From positions 124,001-188,000 of the forward strand of contig CALOCQ010000003.1 of the NCBI GenBank assembly GCA_942491885.1: a DNA stretch of 64,000 nt, read 5' to 3'. This DNA comes from CALBPI01 sp942491885 (lineage in GTDB: Bacteria; Pseudomonadota; Gammaproteobacteria; Steroidobacterales; Woeseiaceae). This document shows, piece by piece, positions 1-8,122 of the stretch. The first letter of the stretch is position 1; the number at the start of each line of letters is the position of its first letter. Position numbers and translations under genes: made by a program. The notes under the pieces were generated by a model. The model made no database searches. It saw only the letters and a program-made list of their open reading frames with translations, and was not told where the DNA came from.

Positions 1-1201
1 GCGCGTCTTGTATGCAGCCCGTGAGCGCGTCGATGTCGGCATTCGGGTTGGCGGCAACATTGCGAATCCAGTTGTAGCCGTCTATGCCGACCCGCGATGC
101 CAGGCCGTTCGGGAGCCTGCGGAACAGCGCATCGGTTTTCGTTTGCGAGGCGGCGCGCCACAATACAATGCCGCTTTCGGGCAACGTAAAGAGCTCAAGT
201 GATTGGTGCGCATGGATCCACCCGGCGAGCGTCCCGGCGTCATCCATGCATTGCTCGATGCGCGCGGCCAGCCCTTCGCGCCCCCACGCCAGCAGCGTTG
301 CGAGTAGCGGTAACGCGCAGGCGCCGTGCGACCCTTGCACGCCGATGTTCGGCGTAGCGAGATAAGCACCCTCGAACTGAATGCCGCGATTCGCCGATGT
401 TGTGTCGCGGAACAGCACGAGCGCCGATTCTTTCGGCTGAAAAAACCATTTGTGTGCGGACACGCAGACCGAATCCGCGGTCTCGATACCATCCAGTAAC
501 GTTGCGTATTGTTGGCTGATACGCAGCGCGCCGCCCCACGCGGCGTCGACATGGGTCCAGGCTGCACTGGCGGTTTTGCCGAGCGAATCGATAGCGCCGG
601 CGCCGGTGGTACCCGCAGTCAGGACGATGCACGCATCGCCGAGGTCGTCGGGGAGTCTCGCGCGCTGCATCTTGCCGTGCGCATCTACCGGTATGCATTC
701 GAATTCCAGCCCTAAAATGTGTGCGGCCTTCGCCACCGACAGGTGTGCCGCCTCGCTTGCCAGCACGCGACGCACGCCCGCGCTTTCTCGCGCGGCCCAC
801 AACGCGGTCAGATTCGCCACGCTGGCGCCGGGCGTCATATGCCCGCCGTCCATGCCGTACAGCGGTGCCAGCCAGTCTACGACGCGTCGCTCTATCTCGA
901 TTGCAGCAGGTGCGGTATCGGGGTGCAGCAGGTTCTGGTTGAGCGCCGCGTTCCACTGCGTGACCGCCCAGGTGATCCACGGCGTCGGTGGGTCCATATG
1001 CGCAAACGTCAGTGGCCCGCCAAGCTCGCGCGCACCGCCAAGCACGCGCGGCGCCAATGTTTCCAGCGTGCGGATATTGCCCAGGCCTTTCGATGGCAGC
1101 ACGTCGGGAAGCTCGGGCGACTCGCCGGCAGGACGTTGCTCAAGCAGCTGCAACGCCAGCGTGAGTCCTTCTCTCGAAAACTGGAAAGCATTGTCTTTCA
1201 T
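1..1201 (-). CDS. PLP-dependent group II decarboxylase (3' end outside window)
   Basis: The frame starts at the ATG complementary to 1199-1201 and stays open to base 1, giving about 400 residues without a stop, so the C-terminus is outside the window. It carries the group II decarboxylase hallmarks: an HVDAAWGG segment and a SAHKW segment whose lysine, about residue 251, should form the Schiff base with pyridoxal phosphate. Family members decarboxylate aromatic amino acids, glutamate or aspartate in the cytoplasm; the substrate cannot be read here. The divergent neighbour at 1328 leaves about 126 bases for promoters of both genes. Family assignment is confident, substrate is not. Confidence 0.85.
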   Translation of the reverse strand, partial: MKDNAFQFSREGLTLALQLLEQRPAGESPELPDVLPSKGLGNIRTLETLAPRVLGGARELGGPLTFAHMDPPTPWITWAVTQWNAALNQNLLHPDTAPAAIEIERRVVDWLAPLYGMDGGHMTPGASVANLTALWAARESAGVRRVLASEAAHLSVAKAAHILGLEFECIPVDAHGKMQRARLPDDLGDACIVLTAGTTGAGAIDSLGKTASAAWTHVDAAWGGALRISQQYATLLDGIETADSVCVSAHKWFFQPKESALVLFRDTTSANRGIQFEGAYLATPNIGVQGSHGACALPLLATLLAWGREGLAARIEQCMDDAGTLAGWIHAHQSLELFTLPESGIVLWRAASQTKTDALFRRLPNGLASRVGIDGYNWIRNVAANPNADIDALTGCIQDA

Positions 1202-1327
1202 GTTGGCCGCCGTTTGAGAGGAGCTACGATCTTACCGTGACCGGACGATCGGCAACAGCAACGCCAATTGTCGAAAATACGCCCGTGTTCACATGTGTTT
1301 CGCTGATCAAGCGCTAGGATGTGCGCT

Positions 1328-2050
1328 ATGAAAGTGAATACCGTCATTATCGCGGTGAGTGCGATCTGGCTGGCAGTGGCGTTCTGGAATCGCAATGACT
1401 TGCCCGCCGATATCGTGCTGGTCAATGAGATTGGTAACGACCCCTTGCAGCGCGCGACCGATCGGCTGCCGTTTCAGGCCAACTGGGAGGGTGTCGACTA
1501 CGAGGTCGCGCCGGTTTATGACTATGACCTCACCGGCATGATTGTCTCCTTCCGCCATCATGACGGCAATTCGCGCATGCACTCACTGACATCGGACCAT
1601 CTGAACATGCTCGATGTCTGTGTTGTCTGGGGTGACTCCGCGGCCAACCCCCGGCTCGACCGGATCGATTTCTGGAACGGTATTTTTACCTGCAATTTCC
1701 AGACGCGTGACCGTGAGGCGTGGGAGGCGTTCGACGTCACGCAGATATCGAACAACCATCTGATCTCCGATGACCCGCTGATTCGCGATCGGGTCGGTGA
1801 CATCAGAATCGGCGACCAGATCCGGGTGCGTGGCTGGCTTTCCAGTTACACCAGTCCGAATGGCAGCAAGCGCGGCACCAGCACAACCCGCACTGATACC
1901 GGCAATGGCGCGTGCGAAACAATTTACGTTGATGCGTTTGAAATCGTCAGCCCGGCGCGCAGCTACTGGCGCTGGTCCATGTACGCCGCGCTAATGACGC
2001 TGATCGGCGCGCTCGCGTTTTATTTTCTGAAGCCGCATCGTCCGTACTGA
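1328..2050 (+). CDS. Hypothetical protein with N- and C-terminal membrane helices
   Basis: About 240 residues. A hydrophobic segment near residues 4-20 looks like an uncleaved anchor. A long soluble, probably periplasmic, middle part contains aromatic-rich stretches such as DYEVAPVYDYDL. A second helix lies just before the C-terminus, followed by a short basic tail (KPHRPY). I chose the ATG at 1328 because AGGA sits eight bases upstream; an in-frame ATG at 1319 would add three residues. I do not recognise the family. The architecture (anchor, soluble beta-rich domain, anchor) suggests an envelope protein. Downstream lies the duplicated non-coding stretch, so it is probably monocistronic. Confidence 0.6.
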   Translation: MKVNTVIIAVSAIWLAVAFWNRNDLPADIVLVNEIGNDPLQRATDRLPFQANWEGVDYEVAPVYDYDLTGMIVSFRHHDGNSRMHSLTSDHLNMLDVCVVWGDSAANPRLDRIDFWNGIFTCNFQTRDREAWEAFDVTQISNNHLISDDPLIRDRVGDIRIGDQIRVRGWLSSYTSPNGSKRGTSTTRTDTGNGACETIYVDAFEIVSPARSYWRWSMYAALMTLIGALAFYFLKPHRPY

Positions 2051-2076
2051 TAGCGTTACCCGGATGTAATATAAAC

Positions 2077-2320
2077 TTGACATGGGTGTTGTTGCGCGCA
2101 TTTGAATGTAAGGTTTATATTAATGGAGTGAGTCAGGAACAGTAACGACACGATGGTGCTGGCTTCGCAGTGTGGGTGGGGGGGGTGCTCGCCGCGATCA
2201 TGTTGACATCGGGTGTGGCCGCGCATTCCTGAATGTAAGCGTTTTATTACATCCGGAGTGAGTCATGGAAACAGTAACGACACCGATGGTTCTGGCTATC
2301 GCAGTGTGGGTCGGGCTGTG
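2077..2320. repeat. Diverged tandem duplication, unit about 126 bases
   Basis: Two copies follow each other directly. Copy 1 begins with TTGACA at 2077 and copy 2 with TTGACA at 2203. Both then read through GCGCATT, GAATGTAAG, GGAGTGAGTCA, AACAGTAACGACAC and GCAGTGTGGGT, separated by scattered substitutions and single-base indels. Copy 2 contains the ATG of a 25-codon ORF with a good ribosome site; in copy 1 the equivalent ATG is lost (CATGG has become CAGG) and the frame is shifted. An inverted repeat TAATATAAAC (2067-2076) / GTTTATATTA (2113-2122) flanks the start of copy 1, and copy 2 has ATGTAA-N8-TTACAT at 2233-2252. The rest of 2051-2438 shows nothing else clear. Confidence 0.7.
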
Positions 2321-2342
2321 CGCCACAGGCGCTGTCTTGTGA
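2265..2342 (+). CDS. Candidate 25-residue hydrophobic small protein
   Basis: Short ORF starting METVTTPMVLAIAVW and ending CATGAVL, with GGAG six bases before the ATG. Residues 8-25 form one hydrophobic stretch, as in small single-helix membrane proteins. It sits in the second copy of the 126-base tandem duplication; the first copy has lost the start codon and reading frame. That is compatible either with a real small gene plus a decayed copy, or with chance. No homologue is recognised. An upstream palindrome (ATGTAA-N8-TTACAT, 2233-2252) could be an operator. Confidence 0.3.
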   Translation: METVTTPMVLAIAVWVGLCATGAVL

Positions 2343-2438
2343 GCAACCGGCAAGCTCGCGTGCGGTGTCTTAGCGATGACCACCAGCAAGTTTGCAAACC
2401 GCGATGCAGCTGTTCCTGCTCGCGGGTAAACTGTGCAC

Positions 2439-3107
2439 ATGCAGATAAATGCCGATTTTTCGAAGCGCGCCGTCGTGCGTCCGGGTGATGTTGACTGGGT
2501 GGCATCGCCGCTGCCGGGGGTTGAGCGCATGATGCTCGACCGCGTCGGTGATGAGGTCGCGCGTGCGACCTCGATTGTGCGCTATGCGCCGGGGTCTTCG
2601 TTCAGCGAACACGAGCATACCGGCGGCGAAGAGTTTCTGGTGCTCGACGGTGTGTTTTCGGACGCGTCGGGCGACTATCCGGCCGGCAGCTATGTGCGCA
2701 ACCCGATTGGTACGCGGCACACGCCGTTCACCCGGGAAGGCTGCCGCATCTTCGTCAAGCTGCGTCAGTTCGAGGCGCAGGACCAAAAGCAGTTCTCGAT
2801 CGATACGCGCGCCGCTGCGTTCTCGCCGGGCGTCGTGCCGGGATTACGCGTGTTGCCGTTACACCAGTACGAGCATGAGTCGGTCGCGCTGGTGCGCTGG
2901 GCGCCCGGCACACACTTCAATCGTCATCGTCATTACGGCGGAGAAGAGATTCTCGTGCTGGAAGGCACGTTTCAGGACGAGCACGGAGACTATCCTGCCG
3001 GTAGCTGGCTGCGCAGTCCGCACCTGTCGCAGCACACGCCGTTTTCAGAGCAGGGCTGCCTGATCTACGTGAAGGTTGGCCATCTGGCCAATCTCATCGT
3101 TGGCTGA
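2439..3107 (+). CDS. ChrR-like double-cupin protein
   Basis: About 222 residues forming two homologous cupin halves. The first has HEHTGGEEFLVLDG followed by YPAGSYVRNP and a histidine in GTRHTPF; the second has HRHYGGEEILVLEG, YPAGSWLRSP and SQHTPF. The histidine and glutamate residues are the usual cupin metal ligands, so both halves look able to bind Zn or another divalent metal. The relatives are the C-terminal cupin of ChrR anti-sigma factors and free-standing ChrR-like cupins; the zinc-binding anti-sigma N-terminus is absent, so direct sigma control is unlikely. ATG 2439 is chosen because the family typically begins MxINADFS; a GTG at 2433 is an in-frame alternative. Confidence 0.85.
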   Translation: MQINADFSKRAVVRPGDVDWVASPLPGVERMMLDRVGDEVARATSIVRYAPGSSFSEHEHTGGEEFLVLDGVFSDASGDYPAGSYVRNPIGTRHTPFTREGCRIFVKLRQFEAQDQKQFSIDTRAAAFSPGVVPGLRVLPLHQYEHESVALVRWAPGTHFNRHRHYGGEEILVLEGTFQDEHGDYPAGSWLRSPHLSQHTPFSEQGCLIYVKVGHLANLIVG

Positions 3108-3111
3108 ACGC

Positions 3112-3564
3112 CTAGCGCGCGTGTTTGGCGATAATCGTGTCCAGCGCGTTGGCAAACGCCTGGCGGTCGCGTTGGTGCAGCGGCGGCGGACCACCGCTGG
3201 TGTCAACGCCACTGCCGCGCATCGTATCCATGAAGTCGCGCATGTTGAGCAGTGAACGAATGTTCTCCGATGTATAGCGCTCGCCGCGCGGACTCAGCGC
3301 CATCGCGTCCTTGCTGATCACTTCGTCGGCCAGAGGGATGTCGGCGGTAATGACGAGGTCGCCCGCGCTGGTTCGCTTGACGATTTCGTCGTCGGCCACA
3401 TCGAAGCCACCCGGCACCTGCACCAGACGAATGTTCGGCGCCGGTGGAATTCGCATCGCATGATTGGCGATCAGCGTCACCGAAACGCCGGTGCGCCTGG
3501 CGGCGCGGAACAGGATGTCTTTGATGACGCCGGGGCAGGCGTCGGCATCAACCCAGATGTGCAT
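3112..3564 (-). CDS. YaiI/YqxD family protein (DUF188, UPF0178)
   Basis: About 150 residues, the usual family length. The N-terminus MHIWVDADACPG and the middle IANHAMRIP and VITADIPLADEVI match the conserved acidic, PIN-like core of the DUF188 family. A nuclease activity has been proposed for such folds, but the cellular role is not established. The start is the ATG at 3562-3564 with AAGGA seven to eight bases upstream; an open extension of 13 codons upstream lacks this support. The gene ends four bases after the stop of the cupin gene on the opposite strand, a compact convergent pair. Confidence 0.85.
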   Translation of the reverse strand: MHIWVDADACPGVIKDILFRAARRTGVSVTLIANHAMRIPPAPNIRLVQVPGGFDVADDEIVKRTSAGDLVITADIPLADEVISKDAMALSPRGERYTSENIRSLLNMRDFMDTMRGSGVDTSGGPPPLHQRDRQAFANALDTIIAKHAR

Positions 3565-3636
3565 GGCGGGATCCTTCAGGGCGCAATCGGCAACCATACG
3601 CATATCGATGACGCCTGGCGAAACTCGCGTCGGGCA

Positions 3637-4374
3637 TCATGCAGGCTTGCTGGCTGGAAAATGCTTGTCGAATAGTCGCGACACCTGCCAGCCATAGATC
3701 GGCATTACGATCGCCAGCGATGCGTAGACCCAGCCGCTGAAGCCGACCATCGTGTCGGGCAAGGTGAACGCCATGATGACGGAGGCAAAACCGATCGCAC
3801 CGACCAGCAACCACGAGCAGATTTCGCCCTTGGTAAGAAATATCTCCTCGGGCGTCAGCGACAGCGCGCTGCGCAAAGAGAGCGCATGCGCATTGAGCGT
3901 GATGATGCATGCCGCGCACAGGCAAAAACCGCTGCTGTAAATAGCGAAAAGCCCGCGCACCTCCTCGTATGATGTGACTTTGAAATCAGTGGGCAGCCAG
4001 CCGTTGGTGATTGCACTGACCGCGGCGGTCGACATCGCGCGTAACGGATAGACATAAACGAGGATGACAAACACCAGCGCCAGACTGATTATCATGGCCG
4101 CTCCCGTGTCGAGCCCAAAGCGGATCGACCACTTGCGATGCGCCGCCCAGAACATCATCAATATCGAAAAGCCGAACAGGAAGGCAGGGATCGCGCGCAG
4201 TGCGATGATCAGTTCTTCATAGGATGACGGCACCGCATCAAATGAAATGACCAAAAGCGTCAGCGCGAACGCGAATGCGGCATCGACGAAGGTCTCGAGG
4301 CGGGTCGTGTCCGCGCCGCGATTGTAAAAATAGCCAATCTTCTCGAGCCGCTGGCCCTGTTCATTCGGCATCAT
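3637..4374 (-). CDS. TMEM175/DUF1211-like integral membrane channel protein
   Basis: About 245 residues with six predicted membrane segments. The segment RLETFVDAAFAFALTLLVIS near residues 24-44 resembles the pore-lining first helix of the TMEM175 family (consensus R..F.D..FAIA.TLL), which forms leaky K+ channels in bacteria. The canonical FSD triad is FVD here. The start is set at one of two adjacent ATGs (4374 or 4371) with GGAG upstream. The frame remains open to 4869, but that part lies antisense to the SDR gene and has no family features. Ion selectivity is inference. Confidence 0.75.
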   Translation of the reverse strand: MMPNEQGQRLEKIGYFYNRGADTTRLETFVDAAFAFALTLLVISFDAVPSSYEELIIALRAIPAFLFGFSILMMFWAAHRKWSIRFGLDTGAAMIISLALVFVILVYVYPLRAMSTAAVSAITNGWLPTDFKVTSYEEVRGLFAIYSSGFCLCAACIITLNAHALSLRSALSLTPEEIFLTKGEICSWLLVGAIGFASVIMAFTLPDTMVGFSGWVYASLAIVMPIYGWQVSRLFDKHFPASKPA

Positions 4375-4561
4375 CCACGCTCCGCGGTCAGGAAATTGTG
4401 AACAGTATGCCAGCGACGCCGCAGCTTTTGCGAGGACCAAGGGGTCGCTGCAACAAAGCGGGTAGTGGCCTGCGATTGGCGCCGGTCGCGCTTGCCAGAG
4501 ATTCGGTGTAGGGTCTCGTAGCCACGAATCGCTTGACTGGTTCGTCTGACAGGAGACACAA

Positions 4562-5239
4562 ATGCCCACAGTTTTGATCACCGGTGCCGGGCGTGGCATC
4601 GGACTTGAGTTTGCCAAACAATATCTCGCCGCCGGTTGGCAGGTGATCGCGTTGCAGCGCAGTGCCAGTGACGCACTATCGGCGCTGCCTGTGCAACAAC
4701 ACCTGCGCGTATTGTTGTGTTCGCTGACAGACGATAAGGCATTGGCAGAAACGGCTGCGTCGCTGTCCGGCGAAACGATCGATGTTGTGATCAACAACGC
4801 CGGCGCGATGAACGATAAGGGTTTTGGCGACTTCGACCGTGAGGCGTGGGCACGGGTTTTCGATATCAATGTCTACACGCCACAGCGCGTCTCTGAGCTG
4901 CTGGTCGAAAATCTGGCGGCGAGCAGCAATGCACGCTTGCTGACCGTTTCGAGCATGCTCGGCAGTATGCAATTGAACACGTCCGGTGGGCTGTATGCCT
5001 ATCGCGCGAGCAAGGCCGCGGCAAACGCGATCATGAAGGCGATGGCCGTCGACCTGGCCGATCGCGGTATCGTCGCTGCGGCGCTGCATCCGGGCTGGGT
5101 GCGTACCGACATGGGCGGCAGCCAGGCAACCCTAGATACGACGACGTCGGTGGCTGGTTTACGTGGTGTGATCGAAACGCTGACGGCCGATCGCGCGGGT
5201 GAGTTGATCGACTTCAAGGGGCGCACGCTGCCCTGGTAG
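4562..5239 (+). CDS. Short-chain dehydrogenase/reductase, C-factor-like
   Basis: About 225 residues. The Rossmann motif TGAGRGIG lies at the N-terminus, NNAG in the middle, a serine in TVSSM and the catalytic YRASK at about two thirds, so the NAD(P)-dependent active site is intact. The compact size and the pattern ending in HPGWVRTDMGG place it among the C-factor/CsgA-like SDRs, whose substrates are mostly unknown. The start has GGAGAC about six bases upstream. It is divergent from the channel gene at 3637 and appears to be a single-gene unit. Confidence 0.9.
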   Translation: MPTVLITGAGRGIGLEFAKQYLAAGWQVIALQRSASDALSALPVQQHLRVLLCSLTDDKALAETAASLSGETIDVVINNAGAMNDKGFGDFDREAWARVFDINVYTPQRVSELLVENLAASSNARLLTVSSMLGSMQLNTSGGLYAYRASKAAANAIMKAMAVDLADRGIVAAALHPGWVRTDMGGSQATLDTTTSVAGLRGVIETLTADRAGELIDFKGRTLPW

Positions 5240-5317
5240 CGATCGCGGGCTGGACCGGTCTGTTGTGTCGGCATGCTCCGAGCCGGTGGCATTAACGGTC
5301 GGCCAGCTCGTGCTGCG

Positions 5318-6406
5318 TTAGCGGTCCGCGAGTTGCCGCTCAAATACGGCGATGGTTTGCGCGACGGTGTTGCGCACGTTGAATTCATTGTTAATACGCT
5401 CGCGCCCGGCATTGCCGAGCCGCGCTGCCAGTGCACGGTCATCGTGCAGGCGCCGGATCGCGTTGGCTAATGCCTGTGCATCTTCGACGCCAACCACGAG
5501 TCCGGACTGTTCGTTCGCGACAAGCTCGGCATTGCCACCGGTATCGGTAACTACCGCAGGGATACCATAGGCCATCGATTCGATCACCGTCTTTGGCAGC
5601 CCTTCGCGGCGCGTCGATGGCAGTACCGAGACATCGCAGGCCTGTATCAATGATGTGGCGTCGCTGCGCGGGCCGAGTAGCAATGCACGATCTTCCAGGC
5701 TGTGCCGGCGCAGACTGTCACCCAGCGTCTGCTCGTCCATGCCATGACCGATCAGCATCAATCGCAATGCACTGATGTCGCGCAAGCGTGCGCAGGCTTC
5801 GATCAGGTACGGCACGCCCTTGCGTGGCCGGTTGTTGGCGATGCAGCCGATCACAAAGTCGCCGTGTGACAGTCCCAGATCGCTGCGATTGGCCGCCGGC
5901 TCCCGGTACCAGTCGAGGTCATGCCCCTTGTACACCGTGTCCACCGATACCGACTTACGCACGATCGGGCGCAGGAATTCGCTGACCGCTTCTGCGACGC
6001 CGATGATGCCGTTGACACGCGGGTGCAAATGCGTGAGATATGACGCGGGGTCAAAACGCGACAGGTTGCCGGTCTGGCCACGGTAGGTGATCAGGCGAAC
6101 ATTGAGCCCGATACAGGCGAACGCGGCATTGCAAATCGCACGATTATTAAACGCATAGACGATATCGATTTTGTGCTCGCGCACGGCTTCTCGAATACGG
6201 CCTATGGCCTCGCGCGACAGTTTGCTCTTTGGCTGATACTCGATAATGGTGATGCCGGCGTCGCGCATTGCTTCGTTGTAAACAGATTCCGCCTGCGTCA
6301 TGACCACCATGTGAACGCCGGCCCCGGCGAGCCCGATAAACGACTCGGCTTCGGGTCGAACGCTGTTCAGCGTATCGGTGTGTGAGCTGATGCAAAGAAC
6401 ACGCAT
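5318..6406 (-). CDS. Glycosyltransferase family 4-like protein
   Basis: About 362 residues with a GT-B layout. The N-terminal half begins MRVLCISSHTDTLNSVRPEA. The C-terminal nucleotide-sugar domain contains IANNRPRKGVPYLIEA, LIGHGMD, and SVLPSTRREGLPKTVIESMAYGIPAV with the conserved EGLPKTVIEAM-type motif. It should transfer a sugar onto a surface glycan or lipid carrier at the cytoplasmic membrane face. Its ATG shares one base with the TGA of the FkbM methyltransferase (TGATG at 6404-6408), which indicates translational coupling and one transcript. Donor and acceptor cannot be read. Confidence 0.9.
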   Translation of the reverse strand: MRVLCISSHTDTLNSVRPEAESFIGLAGAGVHMVVMTQAESVYNEAMRDAGITIIEYQPKSKLSREAIGRIREAVREHKIDIVYAFNNRAICNAAFACIGLNVRLITYRGQTGNLSRFDPASYLTHLHPRVNGIIGVAEAVSEFLRPIVRKSVSVDTVYKGHDLDWYREPAANRSDLGLSHGDFVIGCIANNRPRKGVPYLIEACARLRDISALRLMLIGHGMDEQTLGDSLRRHSLEDRALLLGPRSDATSLIQACDVSVLPSTRREGLPKTVIESMAYGIPAVVTDTGGNAELVANEQSGLVVGVEDAQALANAIRRLHDDRALAARLGNAGRERINNEFNVRNTVAQTIAVFERQLADR

Positions 6407-7209
6407 CAGTGTGTTGCGCGCGTCCAGATGATGTCCTGCTGGCGCTCACTCGCGGCCAATGCATCGACGGCAATCGGCTGCGGCGCGCCATTGCGCAGCA
6501 CGGCGGCCTCGAAGCCGAGGCCACGCATGTAGTGCAACAAGGCGGCGGGCTCTATGCCGCCGCGCTTCATGTAGGCGGGCGAATACTCCAGGATCACCAG
6601 CGGACAGCGCAGCAGCGTCTCTGGTGCGCCACGCAATGCAACCAGCTCGAAGCCTTCGATGTCGATCTTGATCAGGCGCGGCGTGCGACCCTCGAATTCG
6701 TCGCCTGCCAGTATGTCATCGAGTCGCGCGGTCTTGACCGCGACGCTGTCATGATCGTTGATCGGCAGTAGCGAGTGGCGACCAAGATTGGAGTCCGAGA
6801 ACCGGTGCAGGGCGGCGCCCTCGTCGTTGTCGGACAATCCGAGCTGAAAGGCCTGTACGTGGTCGGCCGAGTTCAGCGCAATATTGTGCTGCAACATGGC
6901 GTAGTTGGCCGGGTCGGGTTCAAAGCTCAGCACGCGCGCATCGGTGCCCGCACAAAGCCGGTCGTAGAGCATGCTGTACCAGCCAATATTCGCACCGATA
7001 TCGACCAGCAGGTCGCCGTCCTGAACTTTGATCGTGCTGCGCAGGAACGCGCTCATTTCGGCCTCATGCTCGCCATACTTGTAGATGTGACGGCCGACGA
7101 CGTCCTCGGTCTTGACGCGAAAGCTGAGCTCACCCGATTTGGCGAGCAGAAACTTTCGCCGCAGTACAAACCGGTTGAGTACATAGCCGATCGACTTCAA
7201 TGTGGACAT
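6406..7209 (-). CDS. FkbM-family SAM-dependent methyltransferase
   Basis: About 267 residues. The SAM-binding motif LVDIGANIGWYSM and the following LSFEPDPANYAMLQHNI are typical of FkbM methyltransferases, which often O-methylate sugars of exopolysaccharide or lipopolysaccharide. The conserved IKIDIEGFELVALRGA acidic motif is present. The ATG at 7207-7209 has AGGTGA six bases upstream; the open frame beyond it to 7944 is antisense to the GT2 gene and is not part of this protein. It is the first gene of a two-gene operon with the GT4 at 5318 and divergent from the GT2 at 7348. Together these form a small surface-glycan module. Confidence 0.9.
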   Translation of the reverse strand: MSTLKSIGYVLNRFVLRRKFLLAKSGELSFRVKTEDVVGRHIYKYGEHEAEMSAFLRSTIKVQDGDLLVDIGANIGWYSMLYDRLCAGTDARVLSFEPDPANYAMLQHNIALNSADHVQAFQLGLSDNDEGAALHRFSDSNLGRHSLLPINDHDSVAVKTARLDDILAGDEFEGRTPRLIKIDIEGFELVALRGAPETLLRCPLVILEYSPAYMKRGGIEPAALLHYMRGLGFEAAVLRNGAPQPIAVDALAASERQQDIIWTRATH

Positions 7210-7313
7210 ACCGCTCACCTGTCGTGCGTCGCGTTGACGCCGCGCGTTGATAACAGCCGCGATCTTACCGGAGCTGCGGCGGATCGGACAGCCGTGTATG
7301 TGTGGCGCTGCGC

Positions 7314-7319
7314 TATACT
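7314..7319 (+). promoter_or_regulatory. Possible -10 element TATACT before the GT2 gene
   Basis: TATACT lies 28 bases upstream of the GT2 start codon in the divergent 138-base spacer. Identical hexamers followed by G occur upstream of the CoxS-like gene (29251) and the PH-domain gene (32892). No convincing -35 hexamer is visible at 16-18 bases, so this is a weak call. Confidence 0.3.
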
Positions 7320-7347
7320 GCGCGCAGACCAAGCTCTGGAAACCCGC

Positions 7348-8112
7348 ATGTCTGCCATACCGGTTAGTGCCGTGATCATTTGTTCCAACGCGGCGGACAC
7401 ACTGCAAAAGTGCCTGTCGTCGCTGGTGCGCCTGGACGAGGTAGTTGTATATCTGAACGGCTGCACCGATAACAGCGAAGCGCTGGCGCAGGCGTTCCCG
7501 AACGTGTCGATCCGCCACGGCACGTTCATCGGTTTCGGGCCCACCAAGCAAGCGGCGGTGGAGCTTGCGCGTAATGACTGGGTGTTTTCGATCGACAGCG
7601 ACGAGTTTGCGGATGAAGAACTGATTGACGCGATTGCGGCCGCCGACCGCCAGCGCAGCGACGTCGCGTTCGAGGTGCTGCGCAAGAACCGTTTCTGCGG
7701 TCAGCATGTCGATAAGGGCGGCTGGGGTAACGACCGGCTGTTGCGTGTATTCGACCGTCGCAACGCGCATTTCAACGATCGCGCAGTGCACGAGAAAATT
7801 GTCACCGCTGATGGCATTTCGCTCGAAATGCTTGACGGCGTGCTCTGGCACGACGCGGTTTTGCACGTCGATCAGTTCCTTAGAAAGATCAGCACCTATT
7901 CCGAACTGGCCGCTGATGCGGCCCGCGACAAGCCTGCGCCGCATCCGTTCGTTGCGTTATTGCGAAGCCAATGGGCGTTCTTCCGCAGTTTTGTGTTGCA
8001 GGGCGGTTTCCTTGCCGGATGGCGCGGCGTCATCATCGCTTACGGGCGCGCGGCCGGCACGTTTTACAAGTACGCCAAGCGCTACACGAAGTCTCGCGGG
8101 TACGAATCCTGA
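7348..8112 (+). CDS. Glycosyltransferase family 2, WaaE/KdtX-like
   Basis: About 254 residues. It begins MSAIPVSAVIICSNAADTL, has the nucleotide-sugar DxD motif within FSIDSDEFAD, and carries GGWGNDRLLRVFDRR and VHEKIV, which are typical of the WaaE/KdtX group acting on lipopolysaccharide core. The C-terminal basic amphipathic region (GWRGVIIAYGRAAGTFYKYAK) probably associates with the membrane. The ATG at 7348 is preferred; the frame is open upstream but overlaps the FkbM gene on the other strand. It is followed after ten bases by the lipoprotein methyltransferase gene, so the two may be cotranscribed. Confidence 0.88.
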   Translation: MSAIPVSAVIICSNAADTLQKCLSSLVRLDEVVVYLNGCTDNSEALAQAFPNVSIRHGTFIGFGPTKQAAVELARNDWVFSIDSDEFADEELIDAIAAADRQRSDVAFEVLRKNRFCGQHVDKGGWGNDRLLRVFDRRNAHFNDRAVHEKIVTADGISLEMLDGVLWHDAVLHVDQFLRKISTYSELAADAARDKPAPHPFVALLRSQWAFFRSFVLQGGFLAGWRGVIIAYGRAAGTFYKYAKRYTKSRGYES

Positions 8113-8122
8113 GGAGACGGAC

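Noticed and set aside
4375..4869. Upstream open extension of the TMEM175-like gene
   Set aside because: Lies antisense to the SDR gene, is rich in Ser/Cys/Arg, and the channel motif starts after the ATG at 4374.
6775..7347. Upstream open extension of the GT2 gene
   Set aside because: Antisense to the FkbM gene; the family-like start is at 7348.
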